From contig NZ_CP042997.1 in the NCBI RefSeq assembly GCF_008087625.1, positions 6,882,001 to 6,946,000 of the forward strand: a stretch of 64,000 bases of DNA, in the 5' to 3' direction. This document shows positions 1 to 7,929 of the stretch, piece after piece. Position numbers and translations under genes: made by a program. The notes beneath the pieces are model-generated. The model searched no databases. It saw only the letters and a list, made by a program, of their open reading frames with translations, and was not told the origin of the DNA. Source of the stretch: Aquisphaera giovannonii (GTDB taxonomy: Bacteria; Planctomycetota; Planctomycetia; Isosphaerales; Isosphaeraceae). How positions within the stretch are numbered: position 1 is the first letter of the stretch; every line of letters begins with the position of its first letter.

Positions 1-625
1 CGAGCTTGCGGTGGGAGCCGCCGACGAGCGAGTTCACGGGCGTCTTCACCAGCGCGAAGGTCGGCGTGGCGGCCACGAGTGTCGCCTTCGACGTCTCGTA
101 GGCCATCGCGGTCAGGATCAGGCGCTCCTTGGTCGTCCACCCGCCGCGCGTGCCCTCGACCTTCGACGCCGTGACGACGACGTCCTCGCCTTCCGCGGCC
201 GCCGGTGCGCAGAGGCCCATGCCGACCCGCACCAGCCGCCACCGCGATCCGGGCTCGCCGTCGGCACTCTCCAGCTCGGCCGCGATGACGGGCCGGACCC
301 TCGAGGCGATGACGTGTGCCTGCTGGGAGACCGTGTCCAGGTCGCCGGTCTCCAGCTTCGGGATCGACTTGCTGACCAGGTGCGTCCAGCCCCGGGGCGG
401 CCGGTCCGCCGGGATCGGCAGCCCGGCCTCCAGGGGCTCCAGGGTCGCCGGCGAGGTCGCGGGAGAACCCTGAGTGGGCCCGGCCGAACTCACGAGGGTG
501 GCCGGCCCCCGGCGGTTGTCCCGCATCCCGTAGGCAACCGCCATGACGACAAGGGCCGCCAGGGCGGAAAGTCCCTGGCGGCCGGCTATGAGTCGCACGA
601 TGCGCCGGGGCGCTAGAAAGCTCAA
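1..625 (-). CDS. Membrane-anchored or exported protein of unknown function (3' end cut off)
   Basis: The reading frame is open on the minus strand from about 625 to the window edge, so the C-terminus is missing. I do not recognise the family. The N-terminus has arginines followed by a hydrophobic stretch (LSALAALVVMAVAYG), which looks like a signal anchor or signal peptide, followed by a Pro/Ser/Thr-rich linker. The rest is a soluble domain with motifs such as LVSKSIPKLETGDLDTV. The start is uncertain: TTG at 625 has GGAG seven bases upstream, GTG at 598 lacks a good ribosome site, and ATG at 544 would cut into the hydrophobic segment. It lies downstream of the Tat-type oxidoreductase on the same strand and could be co-transcribed with it. 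Confidence 0.6.
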   Translation of the reverse strand, partial: MSFLAPRRIVRLIAGRQGLSALAALVVMAVAYGMRDNRRGPATLVSSAGPTQGSPATSPATLEPLEAGLPIPADRPPRGWTHLVSKSIPKLETGDLDTVSQQAHVIASRVRPVIAAELESADGEPGSRWRLVRVGMGLCAPAAAEGEDVVVTASKVEGTRGGWTTKERLILTAMAYETSKATLVAATPTFALVKTPVNSLVGGSHRKL

Positions 626-718
626 GAAAGGACTCCGGGAGAGGTTGGCCGCACGGCGATGGGACCTGCGGCCGTCGGACCATCTTACAACCTTCCCGGG
701 CCCTCGGCCACCCGCGGT

Positions 719-2020
719 TCAGACGGCCGGGAGCTGCCACGGGCCGCGGCGCTCGCGGTCGAGCCAGCGATTGGCCTCGGGATCCCCGATGAACTCCCAC
801 TTCTGGGGATCCCACCGCAGGGTCCGGTGGTTCCAGTAGGCGAGGTTGCCCAGGATCGTGAGGGCCACGGAGCGGGCGCCGATCTCGACGTCGGCGAGGG
901 GCCGCTTCCGCGATCGGATGCAGTCCAGCCAGTTGCGGTGATGGCCGGGCGACTTCTCGAGGTGCACCTCGTCGGGCTTGAGCGGCTCCTTGACGATCTT
1001 CTCGGGATCGCTGGACAGCTCGCCGCGATCGATGTGGAGGGTGCCCTTGGTCCCCGTGAAGGTGCAGCCGCTCGGGCCGCCGTGGACGATCATGACGCCG
1101 TTGGCGTAGCGGAAGGCGACGCCGTGCCCGGCGCGGGGATCGACGGGGGGGATGATCTCGACCGGGTCGGACTGGTCCATCCCCAGGCACCACTGGGCGA
1201 TGTCGTAGTGATGGGCGCCCATGTCCGCGTGGGCGCCGCCCGCGTACTCGCGGTACCTCCGCCACTCGGGGAAGTGGTCGTGCACGCCGCGAGGGCTGAG
1301 CGTGGAGTTGTACGGACGCATCGGCGCGGGGCCCAGCCACAGGTCCCAGTCGAGGCCGGGCTCCATGGACTCCTCCGGGAGGTCGCACGGGCGGCTCGGG
1401 CCGCCCACGCCCACGGTCACCGCCACGACCTGCCCGAGCCGGCCGCTGCGGATGATCTCCGCCGCCTGGCGGAAGTCGCCGAAGACGTTCGACCGCTGCT
1501 GGCTGCCGGTCTGGAAGACCCGGTCGTACTTCCTCGCGACGTCGATGCAGCGCCGGCCCTCGGCCAGGGTCAGCGTCAGCGGCTTCTCGCAATACACGTC
1601 CTTGCCGGCTTTCATGGCCTCGATCGCCGGGATGGCGTGCCAGTGCTCCGGCGTGGCGATGCAGACCGCGTCGATGTCCTTCCGGCCGATGATCTCGCGG
1701 AAGTCGTTGTACGCGGCGCAGCCCTTGTATTCGGACTTCCCGCTGTAGGCCTTCTCGACCCGCTTCTTCGCGTGGTCCCGACGCCTGGCGTCGACCTCGC
1801 AGACCGCCAAGGCCTGGACGTCTCCCATCTTCAGCAGCTCGGGGAGGTGGTAATCATTGGCCATTTTGCCGCAGCCGATGAACGCGACGGTGATCCGATC
1901 GCTGGGCGCGGCCTTGCCGCCCCGGCCGAAGACGCTGGACGGGACGATCGTCGGCACGGCGATCGCCGAAGCGGCCCCTCTCATGAAGCGCCTGCGCGTG
2001 GCTCCTGCTCCCGGTTGCAT
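719..2020 (-). CDS. Gfo/Idh/MocA family oxidoreductase with Tat signal
   Basis: This 433-residue protein is a NAD(P)-dependent oxidoreductase of the Gfo/Idh/MocA family, which usually acts on sugars or inositols; its substrate cannot be read from sequence. The N-terminus carries a twin-arginine signal (TRRRFMRGAASAIAVP), so it is probably exported folded with its cofactor, as is common in planctomycetes. A Rossmann motif (VAFIGCGKMA) lies near residues 44-53 and the family EKP motif (CEKPLTLT) near residue 143. The C-terminal part has the GGAHADMGAHHYDIAQW segment typical of the substrate domain. The start at 2020 is preceded by GGGGGAG and puts the Arg pair close to the N-terminus; the longer frame to 2137 adds only low-complexity sequence. 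Confidence 0.9.
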   Translation of the reverse strand: MQPGAGATRRRFMRGAASAIAVPTIVPSSVFGRGGKAAPSDRITVAFIGCGKMANDYHLPELLKMGDVQALAVCEVDARRRDHAKKRVEKAYSGKSEYKGCAAYNDFREIIGRKDIDAVCIATPEHWHAIPAIEAMKAGKDVYCEKPLTLTLAEGRRCIDVARKYDRVFQTGSQQRSNVFGDFRQAAEIIRSGRLGQVVAVTVGVGGPSRPCDLPEESMEPGLDWDLWLGPAPMRPYNSTLSPRGVHDHFPEWRRYREYAGGAHADMGAHHYDIAQWCLGMDQSDPVEIIPPVDPRAGHGVAFRYANGVMIVHGGPSGCTFTGTKGTLHIDRGELSSDPEKIVKEPLKPDEVHLEKSPGHHRNWLDCIRSRKRPLADVEIGARSVALTILGNLAYWNHRTLRWDPQKWEFIGDPEANRWLDRERRGPWQLPAV

Positions 2021-2234
2021 GTCTCGCTCCCCCCGCTGCTCTGCGCTGGACCGTCCCGGCCCGCGCGTGGCGGTAGGCCACGCCGACGGAGCCCGGACAC
2101 GTCCCCCAATTAGAGCGCGTCGGAGAGGCCGAAACAACGGGCTTGCGCGGCCGCCGGGGGCGGCTGGCGCCCGGGGACCTCTCCCCCCGGGCGCCGGACT
2201 TCGATGGCAGGGGCCCGATCACCCCGCGGCCGGA

Positions 2235-3995
2235 TCAGGACGGCCGGATGTGCAGCTCCTTGAGCTGCCGCGGCTCGACCGTCCCGGGCGCGCCGGTCAT
2301 CAAGTCGGTGCCCTTGGCGGTCTTCGGGAAGGCGATGCAGTCGCGGATGTTGGTGATCCCCGCGTAGAGCATGACGAGCCGATCCACGCCCAGGGCGATG
2401 CCGCCGTGCGGCGGTGCGCCGTTGCGGAGGGCGCTGAGGAGGAAGCCGAACTTCTCCTCGGCCTGCTCCGGCGACAGCCCGAGCAGCGCGAAGATCTTGG
2501 ACTGGATGGCGGGGTCGTGGCAGCGGATCGTGCCGCCGCCGGCCTCCTCGCCGTTGATGACGAGGTCGTACGCCTGGGCGCGGACCTTCGCGGGATCGGA
2601 ATCCAGGAGCGCGAGGTCCTCGAACATCGGCATCGTGAACGGGTGGTGCTCCGCGACGTAGCGGTTCTCCTCCGCGTCCCAGGCGAGGAGCGGGAAGTGG
2701 ATCACCCAGGAATAGTGGAAGGACTTCGGGTCGTACAGCTTGAGCTCGGTCGCCAGGCGTGCCCGCAGGTTGGAGAGGGCCTGGTTGGTGACGGCCTGGG
2801 TGTCGGCCACGATCAGGATCAGGTCGCCGGCCTTGGCGTCGAACCGCTCGCGGAGCGCCGCCTGCGCCGGGCTCGGGAAGAACTTGGCGGTCGGGCCCGC
2901 GAACCCCTCGGCCTCGACCTTGAGCCAGACGAGGCCCTTGGCGCCGAACGTCCCGGCGAACTCCGTGAGGCCGTCGAGGTCCTTGCGGCTGTACTTCTCC
3001 GCCCCGCCCGGGGCGCAGAACCCCCGGACGCGGTGACCGAGCTCGGCCGCCTGCTTGAGGACCTTGAAGTCGGTCTGCGCGGCGACGTCGGCCAGGTCCT
3101 TCAGCTCCAGGCCGTAGCGGAGGTCGGGCCGGTCGCTGCCGAATCGCTCCACCACGTCGTGATATTCCAGGCGGGGCAGGGGGAGCATGAGCGTCTCCCC
3201 GGTGAACCGCTGCGCCATGGCGGCGATGAGGCCCTCCATGGTCGACATGACGTCGTGGTCCTCCACGAATGACATCTCGACGTCGAGCTGGGTGAATTCC
3301 GGCTGGCGGTTGGCCCGCAGGTCCTCGTCGCGGAAGCATCGCGCGATCTGGAAGTAGCGGTCGAAGCCCGAGACCATCAGGAGCTGCTTGTAGAGCTGGG
3401 GCGACTGCGGCAGCGCGTAGAAGTGCGAGGCGTGGACCCGGCTGGGGACGAGGAAGTCGCGGGCACCCTCGGGCGTGCTGCGGCCCAGGATGGGCGTCTC
3501 GACGTCGAGGAATCCCTGCTCGGACATGACATTCCGCATGAGCTGCGTGAGCTCGTGGCGGAGGAGGAACACGCGCTGGATGCTCGGCCGGCGGAGGTCC
3601 AGGAACCGATACTTCAACCGCAGCTCCTCGTTGGGCTCCGGGCCGCCGATCTCGAACGGGGGCGTGGGCGTGGCGTTGTAGAGGACGAAGTCCGTCGCGC
3701 GGACCTCGACCTCGCCGGTCTTGAGCCTGGGATTCTCCTTGCCCGCGAGGCGCGGTGCGACGGTGCCCTTCACGCCGACGACGTACTCGTTGCGGAGATC
3801 CCGGGCCCTGGCCTGCAGCTCCGCCCCGGCGTCCGGCTCGAAGACCACCTGCGTGACGCCGTAGCGGTCCCGCAGGTCGATGAAGACGAGGCCGCCGAAA
3901 TCACGCCAGGCGTCCACCCAGCCGTTGAGGACGACGGCCTCCCCGACTTGCCCCTTCGTCAGCTCCCCGCACGTGTGCGTCCGTTTCAGCAGCAT
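2235..3995 (-). CDS. aspS: Aspartate--tRNA ligase
   Basis: Class II aminoacyl-tRNA synthetase that charges tRNA with aspartate in the cytoplasm. It is 586 residues long, the usual bacterial size. The N-terminal OB fold (GELTKGQVGEAVVLNGWVD) binds the anticodon. It is followed by motif 1 (FLDLRRPSIQ), the region LYKQLLMVSGFDRYFQIARCFRDEDLR with motif 2, a bacterial GAD-type insertion, and motif 3 (GGIALGVDRLVML) near the C-terminus. The start at 3995 matches the family N-terminus (MLLKRTHTCG) and has GGAAG upstream; the same frame stays open to 5624, but that extension is GC-driven noise. A likely promoter sits at 4071-4100. Whether it also charges tRNA-Asn cannot be told here. Confidence 0.97.
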   Translation of the reverse strand: MLLKRTHTCGELTKGQVGEAVVLNGWVDAWRDFGGLVFIDLRDRYGVTQVVFEPDAGAELQARARDLRNEYVVGVKGTVAPRLAGKENPRLKTGEVEVRATDFVLYNATPTPPFEIGGPEPNEELRLKYRFLDLRRPSIQRVFLLRHELTQLMRNVMSEQGFLDVETPILGRSTPEGARDFLVPSRVHASHFYALPQSPQLYKQLLMVSGFDRYFQIARCFRDEDLRANRQPEFTQLDVEMSFVEDHDVMSTMEGLIAAMAQRFTGETLMLPLPRLEYHDVVERFGSDRPDLRYGLELKDLADVAAQTDFKVLKQAAELGHRVRGFCAPGGAEKYSRKDLDGLTEFAGTFGAKGLVWLKVEAEGFAGPTAKFFPSPAQAALRERFDAKAGDLILIVADTQAVTNQALSNLRARLATELKLYDPKSFHYSWVIHFPLLAWDAEENRYVAEHHPFTMPMFEDLALLDSDPAKVRAQAYDLVINGEEAGGGTIRCHDPAIQSKIFALLGLSPEQAEEKFGFLLSALRNGAPPHGGIALGVDRLVMLYAGITNIRDCIAFPKTAKGTDLMTGAPGTVEPRQLKELHIRPS

Positions 3996-4700
3996 GGTCT
4001 TCCAGTCGCCCGGCTTTCGGCCACAAGGTCCATCGCGATCGTCATTTGGAATGGCTACGAGGCGTGGCTCACGATACCCCGCCCGGCCGCGGACCGTCAA
4101 GCATCCCCGGGGACCCGGACACGCCGCCCCGCGAGCGGGTTCCCTCCGCCGGGACATCGCGGGGCCGGCCGAGGAGGGGGCCATACGGGCGGCCATCCCG
4201 CGGGGTGACAGAGAGGCGTGGGCCGCCCCCCGATCGGGCGGCCCGGGGCCGTCCTCGACGACCGGGATCAACGCGTGTCGCCGCGCCTCATGCCTCGTCG
4301 CATCGCGTGAACATCCCTGCGTCCCAGAAGGCGTCTGACGCGTCGGGATTGCACAACATGCGTCCGTGGGTGCGATTCGACGCCGTAAGAAGACCGCAGT
4401 CAGCAACGGCGAGCGGCCGACTGGCTCTCGAAGCGGTCGGCCGAATGGATGTCGCCCGCCGGGCGGTAAGGGCTTCTGAGCCGGCTGGGCTCGCCCGACA
4501 CACCCGGATTCCGATGCCCGCCGGCGACGGGGCGTCGGGCGTGAACTCGGAAGCCGCGCGACGCGGGGGACGTGCCCCCGCGATGCGGACGCGGTGCGCC
4601 CGGTCCCCGGGCCCGGCGGGACTTCGGCAAGGACTCGACTTCTCCGAACGATCCCGGACTCGACCCTATCGTCACCCAAGTCCCTGCAAGGTGCATCCAG
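3996..4700. other. Intergenic region between divergent aspS and the PEP-CTERM gene
   Basis: About 700 bases without a credible gene. The ORFs here are short, Arg-rich or Pro-rich and have no ribosome sites. The only supported element is the aspS promoter at 4071-4100. The rest may hold the leader and promoter of the PEP-CTERM gene, but I could not find a convincing -35/-10 pair there. Confidence 0.6.
4071..4100 (-). promoter_or_regulatory. Predicted sigma-70 type promoter of aspS
   Basis: Reading the minus strand, TTGACG (4100-4095) is followed after 18 bases by TATCGT (4076-4071). This would start transcription near 4064 and leave a leader of about 70 bases before aspS. Confidence 0.55.
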
Positions 4701-5402
4701 ATGAATCAGTTGATCGGACGGTTCTCGATGGCGGCCGCGATGCTCTTCGTGGCTGCCGGCATGGCCCGCGCGGGCCAGATCACGACCCTCTACTCCACGG
4801 GCGTGGCGGACGACGGCAGCGCGCTCGCGAACGGGGCGATCGACCCGCATTACACGCTGACCTCCACGCCGGGCGGTTCCGGCTACGGCCCGACCGCGTA
4901 CGTGGCGGACGACACGAAGTACCCGCTCTCCGGGGGGCCCTGGGTGGGCAACCTGAGCGACGCCCGATGGATCGGCCCCGTGGCCGACCAGACGACCATC
5001 TCGGGGGTGACCGGGAGCGGCTATTACGTCTACAAGACGACCTTCGACCTGACGGGCTTCGACCCTTCGACCGCCCACATCTCGGGGCAGTGGTCGTCCG
5101 ACAATCCGGGCGAGATCTACCTCAACGGCGTGGACACCGGCATCGGCACGACCGGCGAGTACGCCTACCAGAGCCTCCACAGCCTGGACATCGCCACCGG
5201 GTTCATCGCCGGGATCAACACCCTCGAGTTCCGGATCTACAACATCCCGATCTCGAGCAACAATCCGACCGGCGTCATCGCCCAGCTTTGCGGCACCGCC
5301 GCGGTCCCCGAGCCGTCCTCGGCGGCCCTCGGCCTGATCGCGATCGTCGGGGGGCTCGCCGTCAGGAAGGGGATGCGTGGCGTCCGGCGGCCGAAGGGCT
5401 GA
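4701..5402 (+). CDS. PEP-CTERM sorting domain protein
   Basis: This 233-residue exported protein has a signal peptide (MNQLIGRFSMAAAMLFVAAGMARA), then a beta-rich domain with Gly, Thr, Ser and aromatic residues that resembles carbohydrate-binding or galactose-binding sandwich folds. It ends in a PEP-CTERM tail: VPEPSSAAL, a hydrophobic helix (GLIAIVGGLAV) and basic residues (RKGMRGVRRPKG). PEP-CTERM tails are recognised by exosortases in bacteria that make exopolysaccharide, so the mature protein is probably processed at the cell envelope. The start at 4701 has AAGGTG upstream. It stands alone, with no exosortase in the window, and its specific role is unknown. Confidence 0.88.
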   Translation: MNQLIGRFSMAAAMLFVAAGMARAGQITTLYSTGVADDGSALANGAIDPHYTLTSTPGGSGYGPTAYVADDTKYPLSGGPWVGNLSDARWIGPVADQTTISGVTGSGYYVYKTTFDLTGFDPSTAHISGQWSSDNPGEIYLNGVDTGIGTTGEYAYQSLHSLDIATGFIAGINTLEFRIYNIPISSNNPTGVIAQLCGTAAVPEPSSAALGLIAIVGGLAVRKGMRGVRRPKG

Positions 5403-5614
5403 CCGCAGGTCGACCACCCGCCCGACGCCCGCGGGGAGGGCCCTCCGATCGGCGGCCCGGCCCCGCGGGCTCGCGCCTCGGCCCGGGATTCGGCCCGGGA
5501 CGATCGGGTGGCCCCTGGGGCAGCATTCGGGTACTCTTATGCGGTACGGGCCTCCGGCCGCGGGGCTCGTCCGCGATCGGGACGGCGGCCGGTTCAAGAC
5601 AGGCCCGTCGCCCG

Positions 5615-6325
5615 ATGCCCACACCCCGCCTCGACGCCGGCCAGCTCGACAGGCTGCGGCTCTACAACACGCCGACGATCGCGAACGCCATCGAGCTCTT
5701 CGACGTCCGCCCTCGCGACCGGGGCTTCCTCCCGCACGCGATCCGCTGCCTGCTGCCGGAGATCGGGCCGGTCGTCGGATATGCGGTCACGAGCCGCACC
5801 ACGGCGAAGCCCCCCGGGCCCGAGGAGAGCGAGCCGGACCTCCTGGCGGATTACCTGCGGTACGTCGCCGCCGCCCCCGGGCCGAAGATCTCGGTGGCCC
5901 AGGACATCGACGACCCGCCCGGCCTGGGGGCGCAGTTCGGCGAGGTGACCGCCACCATCCACAAGCGACTCGGCTGCGTCGGCCACGTCACCAGCGGCTG
6001 CCCGCGCGACCTGGACGAGGTCCGCGCCCTCGGCTTCGCGCTCTTCGGCCTCAACCCGTGCGTCAGCCACGCCTACGTCCGCCTCGTCGATTTCGGCGGC
6101 CCCGCGGTGCTCGGCGGCGTCACCGTGGAGTCCGGCGACCTGATCCACGCCGACAAGCACGGGGTCTGCATCATCCCGCCATCCGTCGCGCCCGATCTGG
6201 CCGAGGCGTGCGCCGAGGTGGAGCGGAGGGAGCGGCCCCTGCTCGAAATCTGCCGGTCGGACGATTTCTCCCTGGAGCGCTACATCGAGCTACGCCTGGG
6301 GCTCCAGTCCAAGACCCACGAATGA
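5615..6325 (+). CDS. RraA-like (dimethylmenaquinone methyltransferase-like) family protein
   Basis: This 236-residue protein belongs to the RraA / HMG aldolase-like fold family. The signature regions are the N-terminal LYNTPTIANAIE, the central GQ-type loop (VTATIHKRLGCVGHVTSGCPRDLDEVRALGFALF) and the C-terminal GVTVESGDLIHADKHGVCIIP, which supplies the metal-binding Asp. Family members are either RNase E inhibitors or divalent-metal aldolases for 4-hydroxy-4-methyl-2-oxoglutarate and oxaloacetate. With RNase E regulation unlikely to be shared by name alone, an aldolase or decarboxylase role is at least as probable. The start at 5615 fits the family N-terminus; the ribosome site is weak, and the frame is open far upstream without conserved content. 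Confidence 0.85.
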   Translation: MPTPRLDAGQLDRLRLYNTPTIANAIELFDVRPRDRGFLPHAIRCLLPEIGPVVGYAVTSRTTAKPPGPEESEPDLLADYLRYVAAAPGPKISVAQDIDDPPGLGAQFGEVTATIHKRLGCVGHVTSGCPRDLDEVRALGFALFGLNPCVSHAYVRLVDFGGPAVLGGVTVESGDLIHADKHGVCIIPPSVAPDLAEACAEVERRERPLLEICRSDDFSLERYIELRLGLQSKTHE

Positions 6326-6360
6326 GGGGCGGGCGGGGTGGGATGAGCCGGTCGCGATTC

Positions 6361-6831
6361 TCACGACACCCGGCGGACGTTCGGCTGGATGATCGCGACG
6401 GGCTCGTAGCGGCGATTGCGGCCGACCGCCTCGTCGGGGCGGATCTCGTCGAGCCGCTTGCCCTCGGCGATCCAGCGGCCCTTGTTGTATTCGAAGACGG
6501 CCGTCGCCAGCCGCTCCGCCGACGACGGCTCGAAGGGCTCCGGCTCGAAGTGGACGCAGACCAGGGCGAGGAAGCGGCGGGTCTGCCGGTCGCGGGCCCA
6601 GACGACCTCGTCGTGCCACCGCGCCTCTTCCCAGCGGCCGGCCTCCGCGACGTCGACCCGGCCGAGCATGGTCACGAAGCGGGCCTCGAGGTGCTCTCGC
6701 TGGCGGTGGAACGTGTCCCTCGCCTGATCGACGTGCAGGTCCTCGAGGAAGAGGCGGATCGGCCGCTGGAGGAGGAAGTAGGCGGCGACCAGGCACAGGG
6801 GCAGGATGGCAGCCCAGATCAGCCAACTCAT
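6361..6831 (-). CDS. Small single-pass membrane protein of unknown function
   Basis: This 156-residue protein starts with one membrane helix (WLIWAAILPLCLVAAYFLL) followed by a cytoplasmic or periplasmic soluble domain rich in charged residues. The domain contains GRWEEARWHDEVVWARDRQTRRFLALVCVHFEPE and ends with EYNKGRWIAEGKRLDEIRPDEAVG. I do not recognise the family. The start at 6831 is well supported by GGGAGGAAG seven bases upstream and places the helix at the N-terminus. A promoter is predicted at 6878-6907. The gene diverges from nfo and converges on the RraA-like gene. Confidence 0.75.
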   Translation of the reverse strand: MSWLIWAAILPLCLVAAYFLLQRPIRLFLEDLHVDQARDTFHRQREHLEARFVTMLGRVDVAEAGRWEEARWHDEVVWARDRQTRRFLALVCVHFEPEPFEPSSAERLATAVFEYNKGRWIAEGKRLDEIRPDEAVGRNRRYEPVAIIQPNVRRVS

Positions 6832-6877
6832 GGTCTTCCTCCCCGCGCCGACCCAGGTCGTTCCCGCGAACAATTTG

Positions 6878-6907
6878 ATTCTAGGATCGCCCACTCCCGC
6901 CGTGCAA
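6878..6907 (-). promoter_or_regulatory. Predicted promoter of the small membrane protein gene
   Basis: On the minus strand TTGCAC (6907-6902) and TAGAAT (6883-6878) are separated by 18 bases. The predicted start of transcription lies about 40 bases upstream of the ATG at 6831. Confidence 0.55.
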
Positions 6908-6968
6908 GGGGCGGTCTGCATCGTTCCTTAACGAGCCCAACGCTCGGAGTCAGGGAGGACCTCCGCCC

Positions 6969-7868
6969 ATGCCGCGTACCCGCGCGAAGTGCACCGCACC
7001 GCCCCAGGAACCGCCCAGGTTCGGGGCCCACATGTCGATCGCCGGGGGCTACGAGCGGGCGATCCACGCGGCCCACGCCGTCGGCTTCGGCGCGGTCCAG
7101 CTCTTCACGAAGAACAACAACCAGTGGAAGGCGCCGGCCATCACCGACGGCCACCTCGCCCGCTTCCGCGAGGCGCTCGAGGCGACGGGCATCGGGGCGC
7201 TCGTCTCCCACGCGTCGTACCTGATCAACCTGGCGAGCCCCGACGACTCGCTCTGGGGGCGATCGATCGACGGGATGGTCGTCGAGGTCGAGCGCTGCCA
7301 TGCGCTGGGCATCCCCGACCTGGTGGTCCACCCCGGCGCCCACATGGAGGCCGGCGAGGAGGCCGGGATGGACCGCGTGGCCGCGGCCCTGGACCGGATC
7401 CTGGAGCGGACGGAGGCATGCCAGGTGACGATCGACCTGGAGACGACGGCGGGGCAGGGGACCTGCCTGGGCCATCGCTTCGAGCACCTCGGGGGGATCC
7501 TGGAGCGGGTCCGCCATCCCCGGCCGCTCGGCATTTGCGCGGATACGTGCCACATTTTCGCGGCGGGCTATTCCCTGGATGGAGGCGAAGGGTACGATGA
7601 GACGATCAGGCAACTGGAGGCCGCCGTCGGGCTGCACCGGTTGCGCGTCTGGCATCTGAACGACAGTTGCCGGGATTGCGGCAGCCGGGTGGACAGGCAT
7701 GCCGGGATCGGCGCCGGGCGGATGGGCCTGGAGCCGTTCCGCAGGCTGGTCAACGACCCTCGGTTCCGCCACCTGCCGATGATCCTGGAGACTCCCAAGG
7801 GGACCGAGGAGGGCGAGGAACTCGACGCGCAGAACCTGAGGACGCTCCGCCAGCTCATCGCGACCTGA
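6969..7868 (+). CDS. nfo: Endonuclease IV (AP endonuclease)
   Basis: Base excision repair enzyme that cuts DNA 5' to abasic sites. The 299-residue protein is a TIM barrel with three zinc ions. It keeps the family landmarks: GAHMSIAGGYERAI near the N-terminus, LVSHASYLINLASP, VVHPGAHM, DLETTAGQGTCLG, the DTCHIFAAGYSL signature, HLNDS followed by SRVDRHAGIGAG, and the final ETPKG. The start at 6969 leaves a short N-terminal extension of about 18 residues before the fold begins, and GGGAGG lies about ten bases upstream. The protein is slightly longer than the common bacterial enzyme only because of this extension. Confidence 0.96.
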   Translation: MPRTRAKCTAPPQEPPRFGAHMSIAGGYERAIHAAHAVGFGAVQLFTKNNNQWKAPAITDGHLARFREALEATGIGALVSHASYLINLASPDDSLWGRSIDGMVVEVERCHALGIPDLVVHPGAHMEAGEEAGMDRVAAALDRILERTEACQVTIDLETTAGQGTCLGHRFEHLGGILERVRHPRPLGICADTCHIFAAGYSLDGGEGYDETIRQLEAAVGLHRLRVWHLNDSCRDCGSRVDRHAGIGAGRMGLEPFRRLVNDPRFRHLPMILETPKGTEEGEELDAQNLRTLRQLIAT

Positions 7869-7929
7869 GCCCGCCGGAGTCCGTCCCCGCCTCCCTCTCT
7901 TTCCGCCTTTCACCAGATGAGCCCGGCCC

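Noticed and set aside
1857-3272. Plus-strand ORF of 471 codons antisense to aspS
   Set aside because: The sequence is a reverse-frame shadow of the highly conserved aspS gene, without any recognisable domain.
3996-5624. In-frame upstream extension of aspS that would give a protein of 1129 residues
   Set aside because: The added part is Arg/Gly/Pro-rich, has no family similarity to AspRS and overlaps the PEP-CTERM gene on the other strand. The true start at 3995 matches the family N-terminus and has a ribosome site.
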